Assembly (NCBI GenBank): GCA_028583415.1
Contig: CM053276.1
Location: 57,248,814 to 57,312,813, forward strand
Origin: Protea cynaroides
Taxonomy: Eukaryota > Streptophyta > Magnoliopsida > Proteales > Proteaceae
DNA length: 64,000 bases
Direction: 5' to 3'
Positions 38,190 to 49,794 of the stretch are shown piece by piece. Numbering within the stretch: position 1 is the stretch's first letter; each line of letters starts with the position of its first letter. The position numbers and the translations under genes were made by a program. The notes under the pieces were generated by a model. The model saw nothing but the letters and a program-made list of their open reading frames with translations. It was not told the origin of the DNA and searched no databases.

Positions 38190-39054
38190 TAGGTAGTGGA
38201 AACTATTGTTTCACACTCAGGCAAATTGAGGTAAGTCCCTTTATTCAAGGATTACCTAACCAAGGGGACTCCTAACGATAGGGGTACCTTACACCAAAAT
38301 GAGTTCCACCTTTGTGGGAACATCTCACCTTTAGATGCATTCCAATAATTTGGGAGCATCACCTTTGCATGGTTTACAAACCCGCCCGAACTATATTTGG
38401 CTTGATTCCCGTCGCAAAGGGATACGTAGGCAGTTTGGGATGTTTCTCAAACTCGATCATACCATTGCACACATTTTTTCTCTTTTTAGATGCTTGGTTA
38501 GGTTATTTTGTTAATTCTTTAATTCATTCTTGTATTTACTTTTTTTTTTTCTGTTTCAATTGTTATTTAGTTCATGACATGTTTAGTTAATAAAGAATTA
38601 GAGACTCATTAGTACTTTCCCCTGTACATTGTAGCATAAGTAGATAGCCCCAAAGCATGCATAAGCTATAGGAAAGGATAGGATATAGGAGACTGGTTAA
38701 ACCAGGCCAGTTGGATGCCTAATACCTTCCTAACTCGTAAATTGGCACTTACCCACCTTTGGTGATATTAGTTGGCCAATCCATTGTGTAAGTGATTAGA
38801 GTCCCTCTAAGAGTGGGACAACATCATTGGTCCTAACTAAGTGGTGACTCAAGATTCTTGCCTTCCACTAGTGTTAGTGGATGGGATCTGAAGGTGAAAA
38901 CCTCCACATCTCAGTTAAGTGCATTGAGTGTAGACAACTTAAACCCATGCAATTAAAGTTAGAAGTTGAGGAATAATTAATTCATTAAAAGGGAATCAAT
39001 TTCCTGATCCCTAAATATTCGTCCTTATATCTGCATGCTGTCTAAATCTGCATG

Positions 39055-39190
39055 TGAACTTGAGCAGGCAGGTATGTAAGTAGCTTGCATGCTGCCCCAG
39101 TCTACTTGTGGAGTTGAGTAGGTAGGTATGTAAGTGGTCTACTTGTTGCCCAAGTCTGCCTATGGACTAGAGCAGGTAGAGGCCAAATGG
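39055..39190. repeat. ~62-bp tandem repeat, right block
   Basis: Two to three units with GAGCAGGCAGGTATGTAAG and TGCCCAAGTCTG, matching the block at 32,150-32,370. Confidence 0.85.
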
Positions 39191-39499
39191 AATGGCCTAG
39201 GCATATCATCGAGTTCTGTACTGTGCACGTTTCTTGGACCAAAAGAATTTAGAATTAAAATTGTAAAGGGCGGGTGCCCCTAGCGGGTCTGGCTTAAAAA
39301 CTATTGCTACTGGACTTGAATATCTAAATGCTTACGTACTGGGCCCTAACTGGTTGGCCAACTGGAATGTAATGTAGAAATTACTAGACTCTAGACTAGA
39401 AGACTGACTAAAAAGAAACTAATTTAGGTAAGGCTGAGGAAAAGCTACTGTTAATACTTGAGCAAGTTGGTTACGTGCCAAGTGCGTGGGATTTCTTCT

Positions 39500-40790
39500 C
39501 CAGCTCAGGTTGGCAGGGTATAGAATCTAGGACGGCCTATTTGGATGACCTAGTAAGGTCCTTCCTAATTCTTGCTCAGCTTCCCTCGGTTTGTCAGCTC
39601 TAACACAACTGCTTTTCAAACGACTAGATCACAGACCCTGAATAGCTTGGGTTACACTGTTTTATCATAATGCTGAGCTACAGCCTGTTGGTACTAGGCT
39701 ACTTGGAATGTTGTCGAATCTCACATGCCTTCCAGATTGTCCAGGTTGGTATGCAAGTCATCAGAGTTTGTTTCTTCATTGAAGTTTATGATCCAGTAGG
39801 TGGGTGGAAAACTTTTACTAGGACGACTGCCTCCGTGCCGAAAGGCAAGCATGAAGGGCATCTCACCCATGGGAGTCTTACTAGTGGTCCTGTATGACCA
39901 AACTATGCTTGGCAGTTCATCGACCCATTTTTCTTTCTGGTCAGCCACTTACTTCTCTAGTCCAAGCAAGATTGTTTTATTCATGGCCTCCATTTGGCTA
40001 CTTGATTGGGGTGGCTGATTGAGCCAAAATGATGTTCAATCTTGAACTCGTTGCAAAAGGCTCTGAATGAAGTACTTAAAACTGGGTGCCATTATCAGTA
40101 GTGAGCACCCAAGGTACGCCGAACTTGTATATTACCGAGTGTCTGAAAAACTACTCCTTCTTGTTAGAGTCCATTCGATCTATGGCTTTGACTTTTATCC
40201 ACTTTGTAAAGTAGTTGATGGCTACAACTACGTATTTCTGCTGGTCAGTGGTCCTAGGTAAGGGGCCCATTATGCCCATCCTCCATATGGCAAAGGGCAC
40301 TGTACTAGTATCGACTACAACGGAGTGGCTAGAGAGTGAGGGACCGGTGCATAAAACTGGCATTTCTCACATTTATGTACCAATTTGATGCAGTCATCGT
40401 ACATCTTCAGCCAGTGGTATCCTTGTTAAAGGATCTTCTGGAAAAGGAATCGACTTCCTTGATGTCGACCGCAGATGCCTTAATGCACTTCTTTCATCAC
40501 TTGTTCAGCTTCGTGGGATTTGAGGCATCTGAGCAAAGGCATAGTGTAAAATCTCTTGTACATAACATCCTGATGGATGGTCTACTGTCTTGACTTTGGT
40601 TGGATGCTCTGAGCTTCTTTTTGATCTTCTGGGAGTGTCCCTGTCCGAAGATAGTTTTAGATGGAGTTATACCAGCTAGGGACTATGTCAATCGAAGCCA
40701 CTTTTTCTTCAGTAGTGCTTGACTATTCAAGCAGTTCAACATATTACACGCTATCCATGCTGGAGATGTCTGCAAGGGATAGTCTGGACA
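39500..40790 (-). pseudogene. T2 integrase and upstream linker, broken
   Basis: Minus-strand pieces from right to left. 40,790-40,520 is the linker after RNase H ('NYLRTGTLPEDQKEAQSIQP', then 'DVMYKRF'). 40,500-40,370 is the decayed zinc-binding region ending 'EMPVLCTG'. 40,363-40,151 is the core 'RMGIMGPLPRTTDQQKYVVV', where Gly replaces the first catalytic Asp, then 'INYFTKWIKVKA'. Near 40,140-40,080 'VPWVLTTDNGTQF' keeps the second Asp. 39,948-39,721 is 'WVDELPSIVWSYRTTSKTPM', the end of the core. 39,700-39,500 is a decayed C-terminal domain. Clearly a Tat-type integrase, inactive. Confidence 0.85.
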
Positions 40791-40795
40791 GCTTG

Positions 40796-43289
40796 TGTAA
40801 AACCCACAGCCAGAAAACCAGATCTAACTCAGTTTTTCTTTTGTGCTAGGGTTTTCCACCGTTGATGGACCCGATTCGATGCCTAATTAATGACTAGTAC
40901 CACAGGTAACCTTTAAAGCCTTTAACTTTTCTGGCCATGAGTTAATGTGCAATTTAAAGGAGGGTCAGTCGTAACTGTTGATCAGTAAACCCGATGGGAG
41001 GTGACTGGGACCATCTACTAGCCAGGCTAAATTGACCTGTCCAAGAGATCTAACAGTTTGGATTCATTTTGGAAGCCATATAGTATATTCCTTGGACCCA
41101 TGGATGAATCTAGAGGGACCCACATCTATCCTAATGACCTTTGGAGTTGGAAAATGGAAGGAGTCTCTCCCTAACTCAAACTCTTGCCACTTGGCAACTC
41201 CCTATGAGTTCCCTATTCAAGATAGGAGTTTTACTCCAAGAGGGATACTTCCATAGATTAGAAACCCTACCTTTTCACTTTGCCTTGAGTACATAACCAC
41301 ATTAGAGAAATTTTGATGCATTCTTTTAGAAAGGGAGAAAGTTAAAGAAAGAGGGAAAAGCTTGGCAGTACTTATGTTAGAGAATTATCGACGACGAACA
41401 CCACTGATCGACATTGGTTAAACGATCATCGGTAAAACACTAAACCTTTTCTTTATATTCTAATACAAGTTCTATACTTTGTTAAATATTACATTAAAGT
41501 TGATGGATGATCACTCTCAATTAATGGTAGAACCATTGTGTTGCTTCGTGATATTGAGAAGACATATTCTTGAGGAGTGATTATGATAAACCTTGAATCA
41601 ATCCTTGTTATGTTAATGCTTAGGCCTAGGAGGTGCCCCACTATTGGACCATACTAGGTTAGCAATGTATGGGCTAATCTCACATCATGAAAACTACTGA
41701 CGAACTCAATAGAAGAATTTCGAAGTGTGTTCTAGAAGAGGTCGGATGATACCCTAGGATGAATCCTAAGATCTGGCCTAACGACCGAACATTTCCAAAA
41801 AGCAACTGGAAGTAGTCGAAAGTAGCAGTCAGTGTTGCTACTTTACCTATCGACGTCGTGATCGACCCTTGGCAAATTTCTTTGGCCTTCATTGGATGCT
41901 ATGTTGGACTTGATAGGCGTGACCGAGGCACCAACCAGTGAACCCCAGAAGACTATTACTTAGTTCGTTGAAAACACTATTAAGAGAATAAATTTAATTT
42001 GCTTAATATAGGTGTCACGTGCATGGATATCATCGACTCATGTGGTGCAGGTAGTGGAAATTCCAAGAACCAAGTGAGTTCTAATGGATTTTTGAGTGTT
42101 TATAATATATGATTATTGTGCCACATGCTTATTGTGATAACGTGTCAACCAATAACTGCTTTGTGCATACATTTGCATTTATATTTTGATTATTTTGTGG
42201 ATATATTTAACAGATCTAGTAGGCAATGGTGAAACGGTAGAGGACCTTTGGATCCGACCTGCTAGGCAATTCTTCATGAGTGTGTCACTCACCCCTAGCG
42301 GGATGACAACATATTGGGGGGGAACAGATGGTCTAGGATTCCTGCTGGGATTGGTAAGAGGGATATTTCAGATGACATATAGGATTGGTTAGTGGCACTA
42401 CCCCTATATGCAACCCTTGCCTGTAAGGGGTCAGGTACTGGTAGGATGGAGTGATGAGGGGAAAGGGTCAACAGTGTTTGTTGGAGTGTCATTGCCCGGA
42501 CTTGCTGCCCAATCACCATGTTGATTGGGATGTCGCATGGCTTTACCAGGGCTATTGGAGTAGGCTAGTAAGTGTCTAAATACTCTTATGCATGGAGGTT
42601 ATAGTCAGCTTCTAGGAAGTGTGGCTAGGCCTTACCATAGCATACTAGTATACATGATACCAAACTTTTGCATTGCTATGTGTAATAAACTGATCATGCA
42701 TTTTGTTTGCTTGCTTGTCTATTTCTCATGGAGCTCATGTTGGAGAGCTAACCCTTATGTATGCTATTTTTTAATGATGTTTTAGGTACCATTGTTGCTG
42801 ACTTTTTGAATTCATTTGTGATCTCTCACTTAGCCCAGCTAGAAGGAATGCAGTTTGAGGACAAAGCACATGACACGGAGTGTGAATGCGACGCATATGT
42901 CTTCGATGGATAGATATGCTTAGTAAAGAGTTTTTGGAACAAAAAACAGTTTTATTATTTTCCCTTTTGAGTATTTAATTTACATTTAGTTAGCCCGTGA
43001 TTTATAGGGCAATGATACTTTAAGTTAATGGATGGAGATGATTGATGAACAAGTTTCAAAAAGATGTAAGGCACTAATAGCATAACTTTTATTTATCATT
43101 AGAATGCTCATGGTTATTTAGTTATCTTTCGCTATTTAATACTCTGGGTTGTGTGTGTGGCATTGTACTGTTATGTGGTTGGTATGTGTGTACACCGCTT
43201 ATGAGGTCCTGGTGAGATCACATCTATACTACGATGTCGATCCAGTCATATCCCAAAAATTTTTCATACCGGTATTTTGGGGTGTAACA
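40796..43289 (+). mobile_element. Solo Tekay-type LTR7 inside T2 pol, TSD gcttg
   Basis: 2,494 bp, TGTAAAACCCACAGCC...GGGGTGTAACA, with perfect gcttg duplications at 40,791-40,795 and 43,290-43,294. It is inserted in the pol reading region between the second RNase H and the integrase zinc finger of T2, on the opposite strand. Landmarks shared with its relatives include 'gataacgtgtcaaccaataa' near 42,136 and an acidic block 'tttgaggacaaagcacatga' near 42,855. CGAC/GTCG clusters lie at 41,389-41,433 and 41,846-41,880. Confidence 0.9.
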
Positions 43290-43294
43290 GCTTG

Positions 43295-43859
43295 TCTGCT
43301 TCATTGTCTTCTTCTGGCCTACATACTGCAACTTTACACTTTTAAAGGTGTTATGGCCATGTTTACCTTTTCAGGTACTTCTGCATGGCTATTTTCCTGA
43401 CTTCATAATTCCCAGTACATGTCTAACTATAAGTTGGGAGTCACTACGAACGACCAACCTTGTCACCATGAGGTTTCTGGTAAGTCAGAGACCTGCTAGC
43501 AGTGGTTTATATTCGGCCTCATTATTAGTCATCATAAAGTTAAATCTAATTGCTGAGTGTACCTTAAACACCTTCGTGCTGGTATGTATGACACCCGTAC
43601 CTGACTGTCAGTCCATGGAGGACCCGTCGACTTATAAAACCCATTGCTGCTTGGCCATTGTATGTTTTTCTTCCTCATCATGAATGCCAATTTCTCTTTC
43701 TGGTGCTCTCTACTATGAAGTCAGCCAAGGCCTATACTTTGATGGTTGTTCATGCTATGAATCCAGGTTCTAACTCATCGAGCTCTACTGCCCAATATTT
43801 CATATGACCAGAAGTGTCTGGCTTAAAAAAAAACCTTCTTAAATGGAGTATTTGTAAGT
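43295..43859 (-). pseudogene. T2 second RNase H and upstream linker, broken
   Basis: On the minus strand 'VDGSSMDCQSGTGVI' (about 43,640-43,595), 'NNEAEYKPLLAGL' and 'VVRSDSQLIV' are the archaeal-type RNase H of Tat elements, with all three acidic residues present. Upstream (43,859-43,690) 'DTSGHMKYWAVELDELEPGF' and 'ALADFIVEST' are the linker from the RT-associated RNase H. Stops interrupt it. The rest of pol (RT, protease) is missing because LTR8 begins at 43,865. Confidence 0.85.
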
Positions 43860-43864
43860 ACCAA

Positions 43865-46379
43865 TGTCACACCCCAAAACCCTAGCGTTTTGGTATGACT
43901 GGTTTCCATGTAGTGCAAGTACTACCACACCAAAATCCATTCACAGTCATTACATATCACACAACTCTTCCATTAATCACAACATAGATTATGAGAATAA
44001 CAGAGTGCAAATCAAATAATAGCAGAATCAATAACTAAGAACCAACAAACCAAATCTAATTGTATTAGATAAATTTAATAAAGGTTTTTCTATATTTAAA
44101 CCAAGACAAAAATAAGATAGTACCAAGTACTGAATACTTAAAATCTCACGGGTCAAACAATGCCTGAAACAAATAACAAAATTAAAGCTAAGTAAAAATC
44201 CTAATAAAGTCTTGTCTCTCATACAGAGATATCTTCTATTCTATAGAAACATTGTCTTCTAACCATAAAGACAATCATCACATTCACATGAAAAATCATG
44301 AGAATCTTCTTCAGGTTCTTCATCTTCAATCATGTCATTATTAGCTAAGTTATCTGTAAAACAATAGAAAAAAAGGTGTACTTACAAGGGTGAGCAAAAC
44401 CACACGCTCACTGAGAAATTAGCATGCATGAGCACACAATGCACGATAAGTTATTAAGGTTAATGGTTTATGAATAAGCATGCGCAAGTCTTGTCATACT
44501 TAAATCCTGGTAATGAACATGCAAGCATGGGTGAGGTATATGCAATACACTTGGCTCCTCACCGCATGTGCACATTACCCAAGGAATGAAGATACGACCC
44601 AAGAATACGTTGTCCTAGCATCATACCAGTATTCCCCCATCATAGGCTTCATCTTGGCATCTTATTCTATGCCTCAACCACTTCATCGAGTACACACCAC
44701 CCAATCTCTGATGGGTAAGCACATAGAACAGACTCATCCCTAGGTCTTTCTTGAAACATTAGAGGCTGGTTCCCTATCTTGTCCATTTCCCTGCTCCAGC
44801 TATGAAAGGGGCATATCCAAAGTTAGTACACATTAAGCCTATGTTAATACCTAAACCCCTATTGGCAAGGGTTGCCTATCATAGGATATTGAAACCTAAA
44901 CCAAGAATATTATTAATGCAGGTACCCGTATCCTAGCTTAATGGACCAAGAGAAGCCGTCTCATTCCAGCGATCCAGATTTACTAGGATACAAGTGAATG
45001 ACAAACAATCATGTTATCAAACATCTACATGTTATCAAACATTCCATAATCAACCAATCCAACATAAAGTTACAATATGCAAATGCATGAACTGATATCA
45101 CAATTATTGGATGGCATGTTATCACACAGTAATCCAAACAAATAGTAAGCACATGTGCATGGAAACAAGAAAATAAAACACATACTAATCCCTCACCTGT
45201 ATTTGGTGAGCTAATCCTTACTCTGTTGCAGACAGAGTCCCTTTCCTTATTTTCTTACGTCAGCTTACCAATTACAATTGAGGTATGAATGTTACTTATG
45301 ATTGTTTAGTCTCACTTTCATTAGGTCTAGGGTATCCTCATTAGTCTTAGGAACATGTCTTAGGGTTACTTGGTTAAGTCTTAAAGTCCATGGTTAAAAA
45401 TACAACCAAAATAGGCTTGTTGTAATGTGGTGGTCGATGGAGGTGGACGATCAGCTATGGTGGTTGATCATCTCAATTTTATCAACCGCCTATATATTTT
45501 GGCCTAGATGGATTTCAAAGGCTTGCACCTCTATAGGGTTACTTCTACAGGTGGTTTATGATGGGGTTGAATCGTTGGATAAGATAGAATCCTATTCTCA
45601 TAGATTATATGCATGTATAGTTTATGACGGCGAACGTCGTCTTTGCAACTACACATGCTAACACACTTGGGAGCATATTTTACTCAAACCAATCATTCTA
45701 ACATGTTCATTATGTTATTCATGAGGTGTGGGATGGTTAACATAGTCCAATTAGTCAATTGGGATTAAAAATACCAAGAATAAAACTTTCAATAAACCAG
45801 GGAGTTGATGATAACAGAGGCAGTCAATCAAGTCAATTTAGTCGAGCGCCCTCGTCGATCGCCTCATTCTAGAGGGCTCGAACTGAACTTAATTCAATAT
45901 GTTCTTTATGGTATAGGGTTGAGGGCTATTCCAGAGGGATTCTAAGGTTCTGTACTATATTAATGGCCACTTTTCAATCATAATTCAATGTTATATATCA
46001 TTATAAGGTCCTACATTAAATACCTATATCAGTTTATCCATTATAAGCATTATTGAATAATTCTACCTAGTATCCATTAATGGTCTTCTGGAATTTTGTT
46101 CCAACATGATCAAAGGTTGGGTTTACCTTGTAAGATCATCAAGGGTTCAATCTGAGTAAGGTAAGAATAGTCTAGGGATTACCTTAATGCTTATGCTAAT
46201 GCTGTTGCAGCAAGAAGCTCGAGGGAGGACCTTCAATGGTAGTTATTCCTGTTCTTCTTCCTTCAACCTTGCTCTACTTTACTCTCTCTCTCCCAAAACA
46301 TGTCTGAGGTTCTAATGTTCTCAATTAGGGTTCATAGAGAGTTTATATTAAGGAGTTTATGCAAGAGTTAGAGTTGCAC
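43865..46379 (-). mobile_element. Tekay-type LTR8, minus orientation, truncated by LTR9
   Basis: Starts (plus reading) TGTCACACCCCAAAACCC at 43,865 inside T2 pol; the left flank is accaa. It matches the reverse complement of LTR6 along its length. Compared with LTR6 about 330 bp of its right end are missing, because LTR9 starts at 46,380 within it. The missing piece should lie right of the later insertions. GGTCGA-type clusters occur at 45,425-45,490 and 45,800-45,870. Confidence 0.8.
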
Positions 46380-48684
46380 TGTAAGATCCGTTTCAATCTA
46401 ACCCGATCTTACCACCTTGAACCAGGTTTACCCGTCATGGTCGAGTCAAATGGACCAAGGGCGTGAAGGAGATCGAGATCCCAGGTATCAAATCGACCCA
46501 AAAATACTTAAAATAGGGGAAGGGTCGCATACCCAGCTAAGCAGGGTCGGACCTCCCAAAACAGAAAGTCAGACCCTCAGTTTTGAAGGGAGGGTCGGAC
46601 AGCTTAGAACCCTAGGGTAGACGGGATCATCGACCCTCCCATCGACCCTCGGTTACCGTAGGAAATAGAATTAAGAAATTTCCTAATTTTTTATTGGGAT
46701 TCTTTCCTAATCTCAAAGGGACTTATTTTAGGATGTTCCTACTCTATTTAAAGGACGTCCCTAAGCCACTTTCACTTCATTCACAACCCTAATTGAATTG
46801 AGAGAAAGAGAGGAGAAGGAAAAGAAGAAGAAAAGAAACAAGGAAGAGAATTAAGCCAAAAGAGAAGAGTTACAGAGAAGGATTATTCTTCTCAGGTATG
46901 GATACTAATTCCATGAGTTTCTACAGACCTTAGGTTAGTTATTGGTGAGAGTGTGATCTCAGAGAAACCCAAACCATCAATCTATGGTTAGGTTTTCATG
47001 AAAAACCATAGAAGAATGCATGAAAGCTATTTAGGTAGATGATTCATGGTTCTAGACCATGGAATGAATGTTTAATGGAATGTAGAAGCATGCCATAGGA
47101 CCCAAACACGAAGAATGGATTAAAAGAGGAAATTGGACCAAAGTGCACAGAGGGTCGCACCAAGGGTCGATGACCATCCAACCCTAGGTGATTCTGACCA
47201 TTGACCCTCAGTGTTCGGGAAGTTCAGAGTTAAGGGATGGTCGCACCCAGGGTCGATCAGGACTCCGACCCTACCTCCGACCCTCAGTTAACAGAGTGGT
47301 TTTTAAATCTAGAATTAATTCTAATTAAATTCTATCGACTTTGTTAGGTCTTCTAGCAATATAATAACGTTGTAAAGGTGATTCTAAAGCTTGGAAGAGT
47401 ATCTTTTAGCAAGCTAAGGTGAGGAACCAGAACTCCAAACTAATTGGTTAATAACAAAACTGTTTTCTATTTTCTTGAGTCCTATGCCATGCTTGATTCT
47501 ATGCGAATATGTTTGTAATGTGCATACAACATGCCTCCAATGTTTCTATTACTTGTTCATGCATATTTACTTTATTGTTTATAACATTATGATGATGATG
47601 ATGATGATAGGAATAGGCATGTGCTTGTATGTGTGTGGTTGATGTACTTGATGCGAGCGAGTATCAGGGGGTGTGTGATGAGAACGTCAATAAACGTTAA
47701 CCTTTGGCAGGTCTCAGCACTTTAGCTCTATCTCTAACTCAAGTCTTGTGCATTGACATCGTCGTATCGCCATTACTTTAGTAGAACTATTATGTCGAAG
47801 AGTATCAGGGGAGGTGGTCTCGGTCCTTGTAGTCTCTGACTCTATCGGGGGGCCTTAGCTCTATCTCTATGGATATTTTGAGGGATGCTGGGGTGAGGCC
47901 TTGGATACACTTTTGGCATTAGGATTGGTTAGTTGCGAGCCCAGTTTGTAGCCCTCGCCAACAGGGGCTTACGTGTTGGTATGGCAATATATAGCAATAA
48001 ACGTTAACCTTTGTTATATAATGTTCATGGTTGGGTGCATGTGAATCGACGATAAACATGATCTTTGGGTGACTTCTCACACTTGTGTATAGAGGCGGGG
48101 TCAATAAACGCGACCTTTGACTACCTAAACCTTTCTATTGCATACTGTAAACTTTAAACCGGACCAAAGATATAAATTGATTGCATGCATATGTATTGTT
48201 GCATTGTTTTGGCTACTCACTGAGCCGTGATGTGTGCTCACCCCTCGACGTCGAATATTTTTAGTTGATGATGCAGGTTATACCGTTGAAGATTATATGA
48301 ATGCGTCTGCGTACGGAAACGTGGCAGCAATGGAAGCTGGATCTGAAGTGGATACACACGACTCCTCTTGCGAGTGCAACTCGTGTGTATTTGATTAGAT
48401 ATTTTATAGGTTTCTTTATTTAGATTTATTAAGACATGTATTTGGTATTTAAATATTTATGTCTCAGTTGAAACAGAATAAATTATTATTTAAATTTAAT
48501 ATCACATAGATTCTCAGTTCTTCTTATTATAAGACTTTCGCTATTGTGTATTTACTCTGATTATGATTATGGATGTATGGGGTTTAGATAAAACGGGGAT
48601 AGCCTATTTGAGATCCTGGTTGAACCATTGGTTTATTAGCAGTTCATCACACCATTCTGAATAGTGCAGAATTGGGGTGTGACA
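46380..48684 (+). mobile_element. Tekay-type LTR9 with primer-binding site
   Basis: 2,305 bp, TGTAAGATCCGTTTCAATC...AATTGGGGTGTGACA. The left flank is tgcac (46,375-46,379), within LTR8. A decayed initiator-Met PBS follows, so this was the 5' LTR of an element. AGGGTCGCAC/AGGGTCGGAC clusters occur at 46,520-46,650 and 47,145-47,290. The internal region is absent: 11 bp after the LTR end the inverted copy begins. Confidence 0.85.
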
Positions 48685-48687
48685 ACT

Positions 48688-48699
48688 TGGTATCTGCGC
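48688..48699 (+). other. Decayed initiator-Met primer-binding site
   Basis: TGGTATCTGCGC, two mismatches to TGGTATCAGAGC, three bases after the LTR9 end. The match stops at the junction with the inverted arm. Confidence 0.55.
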
Positions 48700-49355
48700 T
48701 ATTCAGAATGGTGTGATGAACCGCTAATAAACCAACGTTTCAACCAGGATCTCAAATAGGCTATCCCCGTTTTATCTGAACCCCATACATTCATAATCAT
48801 AATCAGAGTAAATACACAATAGCAGAAGTCTTATAATAAGAAGAACTGAGAATCTTTGTCATATTAAATTTAAATAACAATTTATTCTGTTTCAACTGAG
48901 ACATAAATATTTAAATACCAAATACATGTCTTAATAAATCTAAATAAAGAAACCTATAAAATATCTAATCAAATACATACGAGTTGCACTCGCAAGAGGA
49001 GTCGTGTGTATCCACTTCAGCTCCAGCTTCCATTGCTGCCACGTTCCCGTACGCAGACACATTCATATAATCTTCAACGGTATAACCTGCATCATCAACT
49101 AAAAATATTCGACGTCGAGGGGTGAGCACACATCACGGCTCAGTGAGTAGCCAAAACAATGCAACAATACATATGCATGCAATCAATTTATATCTTTGGT
49201 CCGGTTTAAAGTTTACAGTATGCAATAGAAAGGTTTAGGTAGTCAAAGGTCGCGTTTATTGACCCCGCCTCTATACTCAAGTGTGTGACGTCATCCGAAG
49301 ATCACGTTTATCATCGACTGACATGCACCCAACCATGAACATTATATAACAAAGG
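48695..49355 (-). mobile_element. Partial Tekay-type LTR10, inverted copy of the LTR9 end
   Basis: Minus-orientation copy of the last ~660 bp of an LTR9-like LTR, lacking the terminal ~15 bp (TGTCACACCCCAATT) at the junction and cut on the right by the giant element. 'aaagg' (49,351-49,355) is the left target-site flank of that element. Confidence 0.8.
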
Positions 49356-49794
49356 TGTGGGGACAAAGATGAAAGTCTTTAGAAGTCGCCACCTAGATTT
49401 AGGTTTAGGACCTTAGAAATGTGAAATCTCACCCCAAGGTAAAACTTCGATTGACTCATGACCCTTAGATTGGATTTTTGGTCCATTAGAGATTGGGTAA
49501 GTGTCAGGTTATGGTTATGGGAAGGGGTTACGCACCCAAACCGCCCGATCGAAATCGGTCTCCTATACCTTTCCTATGCTAGACACTATTTGCTAAGCCA
49601 AACCAAACCAAGGGGTTTGATATCATTAAACCGAATCTGTATCCATCAAATTGCCTACGTATTACGGAATTATTCTAAAAATCAGGTTCACCATCGTAGT
49701 TCAGGTGTGATTAAAGTTTATGGATGTGATTTATGCTTGTGCATGATTAAGTTCTTTGTTCAAGTTGAAATTTATGCTTGAAAGGTTGAGAAAA

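Larger units (their letters stand above)
32400..38936 (+). mobile_element. Tat-type LTR, plus orientation, interrupted by LTR6
   Basis: Landmarks follow the order seen in the 49,356-54,721 LTR when that is read on its own strand: (AT)n at 32,669-32,729, a long GA-rich tract (32,940-33,560), the hairpin motif at 35,215-35,255 and, after the LTR6 insertion, again at 38,388-38,432, then GTGGTGACTC (38,851-38,860). The end is set at 38,936 by alignment with 977 (ATTGAGTGTAGACA against ATTGTCCTCACA). The left end is not defined; no TGTAAGCACC start was found, so it may be truncated. Plus-strand open frames in it (33,381-33,731 and others) are low-complexity. Confidence 0.65.
24300..43864 (-). mobile_element. 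Tat-lineage element T2, degenerate and heavily interrupted
   Basis: Pol fragments on the minus strand (39,500-40,790 and 43,295-43,859) and an opposed antisense ORF on the plus strand (25,070-25,975 and 30,302-31,850) reproduce the layout of T1. It is broken by LTR4/LTR5, by the 32.4-38.9 kb Tat LTR with LTR6, by LTR7, and cut off by LTR8. A ~62-bp tandem repeat occurs on both sides of the 32.4-38.9 kb insertion, confirming that these flanks were once contiguous. RT, protease and Gag are absent and would lie right of LTR8, beyond later insertions. The left border is approximate. Confidence 0.75.
48008..49355. repeat. Inverted repeat, two 661-bp arms, 26-bp spacer
   Basis: The left arm 48,008-48,668 (end of LTR9) and right arm 48,695-49,355 are reverse complements with only scattered substitutions by eye, such as the mirrored blocks at 48,280-48,330 and 49,040-49,090. 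The spacer (48,669-48,694) holds the LTR9 terminus GGGGTGTGACA and most of the PBS. The right arm stops exactly where the giant element starts (49,356). Confidence 0.93.
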
